Shown here piece after piece: positions 8,401 through 12,349 of a stretch of DNA of 12,349 nucleotides. The stretch spans positions 1-12,349 of the forward strand of contig URRU01000037.1 of the NCBI GenBank assembly GCA_900550335.1, read 5' to 3'. The notes under the pieces are model-generated. The model had not been told where the DNA came from. It saw only the letters and a list, made by a program, of their open reading frames with translations, and searched no databases. The translations under genes were made by a program, and so were the position numbers. Each line of letters opens with the position of its first letter. The first letter of the stretch is position 1. This stretch comes from an uncultured Clostridium sp. (lineage in GTDB: Bacteria; Bacillota; Clostridia; Peptostreptococcales; Peptostreptococcaceae).

Positions 8401-8861
8401 CCCACAACATATGGGAGGTCTCGTTCATATAGGCTCGCTACTTCCTATACAGTTCTCTTATGAACTTCTTAATGTTTCCATTAAGCACAGACTATATCTT
8501 ATCCCTCAGCACTACCTGTTAGGGCGAAACCACTTCCACTGCCAAAAGCTTGCAGTGTACTTCCCTCACGAGGAATAGTCGTTGAAGTTTCTCCTATTCG
8601 GAGCTTACCTGCTGATTATCGATTTTCAAGCACTTAGGATTTAACCTTATACCATCTAATTAATTTTTTCTGCTTTCGCCACATTCACACTTGAGCTTTT
8701 TTCATCTCTATGTTGTAGTTTAATTAGCTTTACGATTTTCCAGCAATTCAGTTTCTTAGTTGCGTAGGTTTACTACGTCTACATACAAGTTTCCCTATAT
8801 GCTTACTATTCTAGCCAATTCATCTCACAACTAAAGTCACAAGTATTCTTGAACTAGTTTA
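8401..8861 (-). ncRNA. Group I intron ribozyme core
   Basis: Self-splicing RNA occupying the 5' part of the IStron. Q/P4-like sequence AATCAGCAGGTAAGCTC (minus 8617-8601), R-like CTTCAACGACTATTCC (8587-8572) and S-like AAGATATAGTCTG (8500-8488) are in canonical order. P7 forms from GACTA (8580-8576) and TAGTC (8494-8490). P9 is TTAATG-GAAA-CATTAA with a GNRA loop, and further hairpins (CACTGC/GCAGTG; TATAGG/CCTATA) follow the plan of subgroup IA. P1 is supported: exon TTTAT (8866-8862) pairs with GTAAG (8806-8802), putting a U-G wobble exactly at the splice site. The helix continues as UA/UA, AA/AA mismatch and CUAG/CUAG. After the core, 8411-8420 can pair with 6932-6941, three bases before the 3' splice site, looping out the whole tnpB gene. 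Confidence 0.9.
8824..8843 (-). repeat. Left-end subterminal hairpin of the IStron
   Basis: Minus-strand CTTGTGACTTTAGTTGTGAG folds on itself with several G-T pairs around a TT loop. It shares the core GACTTTAGT exactly with the right-end hairpin (6943-6951). Its position, 18 nt in from the left tip, fits a transposase recognition hairpin. As RNA it would sit in the apical part of the P1 extension. Confidence 0.55.
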
Positions 8862-8918
8862 ATAAAGTCTTGACTCGAACTCTTTTGGATCATAAGTCTT
8901 ATTTAGATTTGTTTCCAT
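8862..8918 (-). CDS. valS: Valyl-tRNA synthetase, 5' exon (19 codons)
   Basis: This short frame encodes METNLNKTYDPKEFESRLY, then meets TAA as the first three bases of the intron. The KTYDPKEFE..LY block is the usual start of bacterial ValS and joins in frame to DEWMEKGYF at 6928. The ATG at 8918 has a GGGAGG ribosome site (minus 8932-8927) at an ideal 8-nt distance. It lies 139 nt downstream of the T-box terminator. Translation of unspliced RNA would release a 19-residue peptide. Such a short exon is missed by ordinary gene calling, which would start ValS at 6919. Confidence 0.93.
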
Positions 8919-9057
8919 TTTCTAATCCTCCCTATAATATATTTTATTATCGATTTCCTTTTAAATATTTTAGTAAATTCTTACATTTTACCAAGATATA
9001 CTAAAGGTTTATCTCGCATTTTTGTGTCGAAATAATATTTATTACTATTTCGCCTAT

Positions 9058-9096
9058 AAAAAAGAGCCTTTCATCCTGTATAAGGACGAAAAGCTC
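9058..9096 (-). terminator. T-box terminator of the valS leader
   Basis: On the minus strand GAGCTTTTCGTCC (9096-9084) pairs with GGATGAAAGGCTC (9076-9064), 13 pairs including G-U, with a 7-nt loop. Six U residues (9063-9058) follow. The 5' arm shares CGUCC with the antiterminator, so the two structures exclude each other. Confidence 0.92.
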
Positions 9097-9305
9097 GCGT
9101 TACCACCTTAATTCCGAGGAAAAATTCCTCGACTCTCTACAGAATATAACGGTTCCACCCGTCCAAACCTACTAAACTCAGCTTGGAAACTCCGAAGCTA
9201 CCTTCTCCAGCTCTTACTCCTGAAAAACCTCTCAGCCAATGGATTTCTCTCTCTGATGGAAGTCACTGAATACTCCTCTTCTTCAACGTTTTTTATATAA
9301 TTAAT
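9058..9305 (-). promoter_or_regulatory. T-box riboswitch controlling valS
   Basis: This leader senses uncharged tRNA-Val and permits read-through into valS. A stem I region holds AGAGAGAAATCC and GGCTGAGAGG, recognisable distal-loop elements of T-boxes. GTA, a valine codon (9172-9170), lies in the expected 3' part of stem I and is my candidate specifier. A strong hairpin CGAGGAA-TTTT-TTCCTCG follows. The T-box core AAGGTGGTAACGCGAGC (minus 9109-9093) closes the element. In the antiterminator UAAGG pairs with CCUUA and ACG with CGU, leaving a UGGUA bulge. UGGU is complementary to the ACCA end of tRNA-Val. The 5' end is inferred from the promoter position; the specifier is less certain than the core. 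Confidence 0.92.
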
Positions 9306-9311
9306 ACTTTA

Positions 9312-9341
9312 ATTATATACAGTTATCTTTACTTATGTCAA
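9312..9341 (-). promoter_or_regulatory. Consensus sigma-A promoter of valS
   Basis: TTGACA (minus 9341-9336) and TATAAT (9317-9312), both perfect consensus hexamers, are 18 nt apart. They predict a start near 9305, just upstream of the T-box stem I. A strong constitutive promoter behind an attenuator is the usual T-box arrangement. Confidence 0.88.
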
Positions 9342-9457
9342 GGAAAAACAACTCAATTTCATTACATCATCAACACTTCTACAAATTTTTCAAGGGACAT
9401 CGATTTTTCAACTTCTTCAGAAGAATTATATAAACTGCAGATTTGGGATAAGTGTAA

Positions 9458-9648
9458 TGCGAAAAAAGGTGGTGTTTTTTATTTTTCTAGTGACATTCAG
9501 TTTTTATTTAATAATAGTTAAATCGCACTCGACACTTGGAGACGCCTACCTATTTCGCTCTTCAAATAGGCGTCGGAATCGTGGAGAGGAGATTTACTAT
9601 TATTAAATAAATGAATGTCTCAGAAAAATTAAACACCACCTTTTCGCA
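9458..9648 (-). terminator. pst operon terminator within a 191-nt long hairpin
   Basis: This starts 8 nt after the pstB stop codon. Successive paired blocks run inward: 9458-9465 with 9641-9648, 9468-9477 with 9631-9640, 9481-9488 with 9622-9629, 9492-9499 with 9612-9619, 9506-9518 with 9596-9608, and 9520-9524 with 9591-9595. That is about 52 pairs, then an internal loop, then an apical GACGCCTA/TAGGCGTC hairpin (9541-9548, 9567-9574). On the minus strand the distal arm ends in CACCACC and six U residues (9467-9462), so it can terminate pst transcription. The length is far beyond a normal terminator, and the loop carries no gene. Confidence 0.85.
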
Positions 9649-9656
9649 GTTATATC

Positions 9657-10418
9657 TTAACCAAATCTTCCGTTTATATAATCTTCTGTTCTTTTATCCA
9701 TTGGATTTTCAAATATTGATCTTGTATCGTTAAATTCTACAACTTCACCATTTAAGAAGAATGCAGTATCATCAGATATTCTGTTTGCCTGCTGCATATT
9801 GTGAGTAACTATTACTATAGTATACTTACATTTTAACTCTTCTATAAGCTCTTCAACCTTACCTGTAGATATTGGGTCAAGTGCAGAAGTAGGTTCGTCC
9901 ATTAATATAACTTCTGGTTTCATAGCTATTGCTCTAGCTATACAAAGTCTCTGCTGCTGCCCACCTGATAAACCAAGTGCTGAGCTTTTTAATCTATCTT
10001 TTACTTCATCCCAGATAGCAGCTCCTTTTAAACTTTCTTCAACTATTTTGTCTAATTCTTTCTTATCTTTTATTCCCTGTATTTTAGGTCCGTAAGTTAT
10101 ATTATCATATATACTCATTGGGAATGGGTTTGGTTTCTGGAACACCATACCAACTTTTGTTCTTAATTCTATAACATTCTGTTTGTTTATATCTTCTCCG
10201 TCTAAATCTATTTCTCCGTAGATTTTTACGTTGTCTATTAAATCGTTCATTTTGTTTAAAGTTCTTATAAATGTAGATTTTCCACATCCTGAAGGCCCTA
10301 TAAGTGCAGTAACTTTACCTTCTTTTATGTTCATATTTACGTCTTTTAATGCCTGTTTTTCACCGTAGTAAAGATCTAAATTTCTAACAGCTATTTTAGT
10401 CTTATTATATATTTCCAT
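9657..10418 (-). CDS. pstB: Phosphate ABC transporter ATP-binding protein PstB
   Basis: Cytoplasmic ATPase that powers high-affinity phosphate import through the PstC-PstA channel. The 253-residue protein shows all ABC motifs: Walker [10 protein letters not shown] (41-49), Q-loop Gln94 in [10 protein letters not shown], signature LSGGQQQR (150-157), Walker B ILMDEP (171-176), D-loop SALD, and switch His206. [14 protein letters not shown] and the C-terminal [17 protein letters not shown] are typical PstB sequences. An AAGGAG ribosome site lies about 10 nt before the ATG. A 126-nt gap separates it from pstA, with no terminator visible but two copies of CGGGAATT, so it is probably still in the operon. 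phoU, often next, is not here; the operon ends with the long hairpin. Confidence 0.98.
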   Translation of the reverse strand: MEIYNKTKIAVRNLDLYYGEKQALKDVNMNIKEGKVTALIGPSGCGKSTFIRTLNKMNDLIDNVKIYGEIDLDGEDINKQNVIELRTKVGMVFQKPNPFPMSIYDNITYGPKIQGIKDKKELDKIVEESLKGAAIWDEVKDRLKSSALGLSGGQQQRLCIARAIAMKPEVILMDEPTSALDPISTGKVEELIEELKCKYTIVIVTHNMQQANRISDDTAFFLNGEVVEFNDTRSIFENPMDKRTEDYINGRFG

Positions 10419-10544
10419 TTAAAATTTTCTCCTTAAATTCTATTCTAATTAATTCCCGTTTTGCTTTTGTTTACTGATTTTATGTTTTTATCTTAAATTT
10501 ACTTTTTAAATTCCCGATTAATATCTTTAATAACTATTTTTTAA

Positions 10545-11378
10545 TTAATATTTTGCTTTGCTAAGTCTCTTACCTGCAAATTTAGCTAATGTGTTAAGTG
10601 CTAACACTATAACTATAAGTATTATACCTATTGAAGATGCTGTTGCTATATCACCAGTTTCTTTTGTTAATAAGTATGAATGAACTGTAAGTGTTCTCGC
10701 ACTACTCATTATTCCTGCTGGCATTTTTGCAACTGTACCTGCTGTAAGTAGTATCGCTGCTGATTCCCCAACAACACGACCTATTGAAAGTATAACCCCT
10801 GAGATTATACCAGGCATTGCACTAGGTACGATAACTTTGTATAAAGTCTGAAGCTTTGTAGCTCCAAGTGCAAATGACGCTTCTCTGTAGCTCTGAGGTA
10901 CTGTTTTTAAAGCTTCTTCTGTAGTTCTTATTATTACTGGAAGAATTATTATCGCAACTGTTAAAGAACCTGATAATAATGAGTATCCCATTTTCATGAA
11001 TGTTACGAAGAATATACCACCAAATAGTCCGTATATTATTGAAGGTATACCAGCTAAACTTTCTGTACAGAATCTTATAGCTGAAACAAGTCTACCCTGT
11101 TTTGCGTATTCCTGAAGATATATCGCTGCAAGTATCCCAATTGGTGCAGATACTAATATTGCAATTACTACTGTATAAACTGTTGCTAATATCATTGGGT
11201 AAACCCCACCATCACCTGATGCCTGATAATCGCTGAATATAAAGTTAAAGTTTATGTTTCCAAATCCTTTATAGAATATGTATCCTACTATTACGAATAA
11301 CATCGCAACTGTTACAAATGCTGATCCGTATATCAATCCGTTTAATATATTGTCTTTTCTTTTTCTTGCTCCGTTCAT
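10545..11378 (-). CDS. pstA: Phosphate ABC transporter permease PstA
   Basis: Integral membrane subunit forming the phosphate channel with PstC. The protein has 277 residues with six hydrophobic segments, the first at about 14-36 and the last at about 246-266. The ABC-permease cytoplasmic loop that docks on the ATPase (EAA motif) is YREASFALGATKLQTLYKVIVP (164-185), followed by the PstA-like GVILSIGRVVGESAAILLTAG. The gene starts 3 nt after the pstC stop (TAA TAG ATG), so translation is probably coupled; its own ribosome site is weak. Length and motifs are normal. It is told apart from PstC by order and by the SIGRVVGESA variant of the motif. Confidence 0.97.
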   Translation of the reverse strand: MNGARKRKDNILNGLIYGSAFVTVAMLFVIVGYIFYKGFGNINFNFIFSDYQASGDGGVYPMILATVYTVVIAILVSAPIGILAAIYLQEYAKQGRLVSAIRFCTESLAGIPSIIYGLFGGIFFVTFMKMGYSLLSGSLTVAIIILPVIIRTTEEALKTVPQSYREASFALGATKLQTLYKVIVPSAMPGIISGVILSIGRVVGESAAILLTAGTVAKMPAGIMSSARTLTVHSYLLTKETGDIATASSIGIILIVIVLALNTLAKFAGKRLSKAKY

Positions 11379-11381
11379 CTA

Positions 11382-12308
11382 TTATTTCACCGCTTTCTTA
11401 GTTAACTTATTAAGTACTACATTTAATATTAATATGAATGTGAATAGTACAACACCTGTTGCAAATAGCATTTCCTGATGAGTTCCGTATGCGTAACCCA
11501 TTTCAAGAGCTATATTTGTTGTAAGTGGTCTAACACTGTCCATTATGCTTGTTGGCATTGCAGGAGAGTTACCAGCTACTAGTATTACCGCCATTGTTTC
11601 ACCAAGTGCTCTACCTATACCTAAAACAACTGCAGCAAGTATTCCTGATTTTGCAGCTGGAAGAACAACTTTGAATATTGTTTCTATTCTTGAAGCTCCT
11701 AATGCATAAGAACCTTCTTTGTAAGCTGGGTCTACAGCTCTTATTGCTGTTTCTGATACTGAAACTATTGTTGGTAGCATCATTATTGAAAGTACAAGTA
11801 TTACTGCAAGTAAACTCTGTCCTTTTGGAAGGTTGAATATATTCTGTATTCCTGGAACTATTACTGCAAGTCCGAATACCCCGTAAAGTACTGAAGGTAT
11901 ACCAGCTAGAAGCTCAACTGCTGCTGATATTTTTCCAGATATTTTAGCAGGTGCTATTTCTGCTATAAATATCGCTGTTAAGATACCTACTGTTGTACCG
12001 ATTACTATTGATCCTGCTGTAGCAAATAATGAAGCAGCTATCATTGGCGCAACTCCGAATAAATCCGCTGATGGAACCCATTCGCTACCAGTTAAGAATG
12101 CTCCTAAAGAATATCCTTCTGCTAAGAATGGTTTTAACCCCATATAAAATACGAATCCTGTTATAACTACTAAGCTTGCTATAGATATTAGCGCACTTAT
12201 TAAAAATACGTACTTCATAAATCTGTCAGCACTGTACTTCATATTTAAATTTTTTATTTTCTTTTCTCTTGTCCTAGAAGATCCCACTACTTCTGTGTTT
12301 GTTGTCAT
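11382..12308 (-). CDS. pstC: Phosphate ABC transporter permease PstC
   Basis: Membrane permease partner of PstA in the high-affinity phosphate importer. The 308-residue frame has a charged cytoplasmic N-terminus (SRTREKKIKNLNMKY) and then six hydrophobic segments (about 32-57, 88-117, 136-155, 165-187, 222-245, 280-300). The EAA loop YKEGSYALGASRIETIFKVVLP (196-217) is followed by GIGRALGETMAVILVAGN, characteristic of PstC. The ATG at 12308 has an AGGAGG ribosome site just upstream, and only 41 nt of the window remain beyond it. The binding-protein gene pstS and any Pho-type regulatory site would be expected further right, outside the window. Confidence 0.97.
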   Translation of the reverse strand: MTTNTEVVGSSRTREKKIKNLNMKYSADRFMKYVFLISALISIASLVVITGFVFYMGLKPFLAEGYSLGAFLTGSEWVPSADLFGVAPMIAASLFATAGSIVIGTTVGILTAIFIAEIAPAKISGKISAAVELLAGIPSVLYGVFGLAVIVPGIQNIFNLPKGQSLLAVILVLSIMMLPTIVSVSETAIRAVDPAYKEGSYALGASRIETIFKVVLPAAKSGILAAVVLGIGRALGETMAVILVAGNSPAMPTSIMDSVRPLTTNIALEMGYAYGTHQEMLFATGVVLFTFILILNVVLNKLTKKAVK

Positions 12309-12349
12309 TTTCTTTCCTCCTAAATTTTTTATAAAATATTAATTATTGC

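Larger units (their letters stand above)
6929..8861 (-). mobile_element. IStron (group I intron + tnpB transposon) inserted in valS
   Basis: This 1,933-nt element has a group I ribozyme in its 5' quarter, tnpB in the middle and ends of the IS200/IS605 type, matching the IStron architecture described from C. difficile (CdISt1). The left boundary follows TTTAT; the right boundary is ...GGTTCAG, the final G fitting the conserved intron-terminal guanosine. Cutting exactly here restores the ValS reading frame. There is no target-site duplication, as expected for single-strand HUH transposition. A 9-nt sequence, GACTTTAGT, recurs near both ends inside potential subterminal hairpins. No tnpA (Y1 transposase) is present, so movement would need a transposase supplied in trans. 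The first intron codon in the valS frame is TAA, so the element kills the gene unless spliced out. Confidence 0.93.

Noticed and set aside
9372..9474. A minus-strand frame reading KTPPFFALHLSQICSLYNSSEEV... and ending ...FVEVLMM just before the valS promoter.
   Set aside because: It has no start codon with a ribosome site, overlaps the pst terminator arm, and matches nothing I recognise. It could be a gene remnant, but open frames of this size occur by chance.
10105..10287. A 60-codon minus-strand frame inside pstB.
   Set aside because: An alternative frame within the ABC ATPase gene. Its composition (Lys/Arg/Asn-rich) is that of an out-of-frame reading.
10419..10544. Possible regulatory element between pstA and pstB (two copies of CGGGAATT).
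   Set aside because: The two copies are short and in AT-rich DNA, with no terminator or clear promoter; not enough to call a site.

Overview
The window looks like a chromosomal piece from a low-GC Firmicute of the Clostridia. I favour the Peptostreptococcaceae (Clostridioides/Peptostreptococcus relatives). Reasons: AT-rich intergenic DNA, strong GGAGG-type ribosome binding sites, a tRNA-responsive T-box leader, valS followed by folC, and a group I intron/transposon hybrid of the type first described in Clostridioides difficile (CdISt1, 'IStron'). The family placement is inference. Every confident gene is on the minus strand, so transcription runs from high to low coordinates.

Layout in transcription order. 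(1) pstC-pstA-pstB (12308 to 9657): the two permeases and the ATPase of the high-affinity phosphate ABC transporter. The phosphate-binding protein gene would lie beyond the right edge, and phoU does not follow pstB here. A very long nested hairpin ending in a U-tract closes the operon (9458-9648). (2) A consensus sigma-A promoter (9312-9341) drives a T-box leader (9058-9305) with recognisable antiterminator and terminator, feeding valS. (3) valS is split. A 19-codon 5' exon (8862-8918) is separated from the rest of the gene (4322-6928) by a 1,933-nt IStron (6929-8861). The IStron has a group I ribozyme at its 5' end, a full-length tnpB (6996-8270) with its own promoter, and a 3' end that should serve both as intron 3' splice site and as the TnpB omegaRNA scaffold. 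Exact removal of 6929-8861 restores a continuous ValS of 887 residues. (4) folC (2693-3991), then a pair of tandem, covarying hairpin terminators. (5) Three palindromes at exactly 40-bp spacing (2308-2413), then ligA (70-2106).

How it works together: expression of an essential tRNA synthetase seems to pass two RNA checkpoints, T-box antitermination and then ribozyme splicing. Five bases, TTTAT, end the 5' exon. They appear to serve as transposon target, as probable TnpB target-adjacent motif, and as the exon half of the intron P1 helix. A 9-10 bp pairing between the end of the ribozyme core and the extreme 3' end of the element competes with a local hairpin expected in the omegaRNA, which would make splicing and guide-RNA formation alternatives. 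A perfect GAAC-N4-GTTC (LexA-type) palindrome overlaps the tnpB promoter, suggesting possible SOS control. IStrons as a class are known. The points most worth testing are this insertion in valS, the SOS-type box, and the unexplained intergenic hairpin families.
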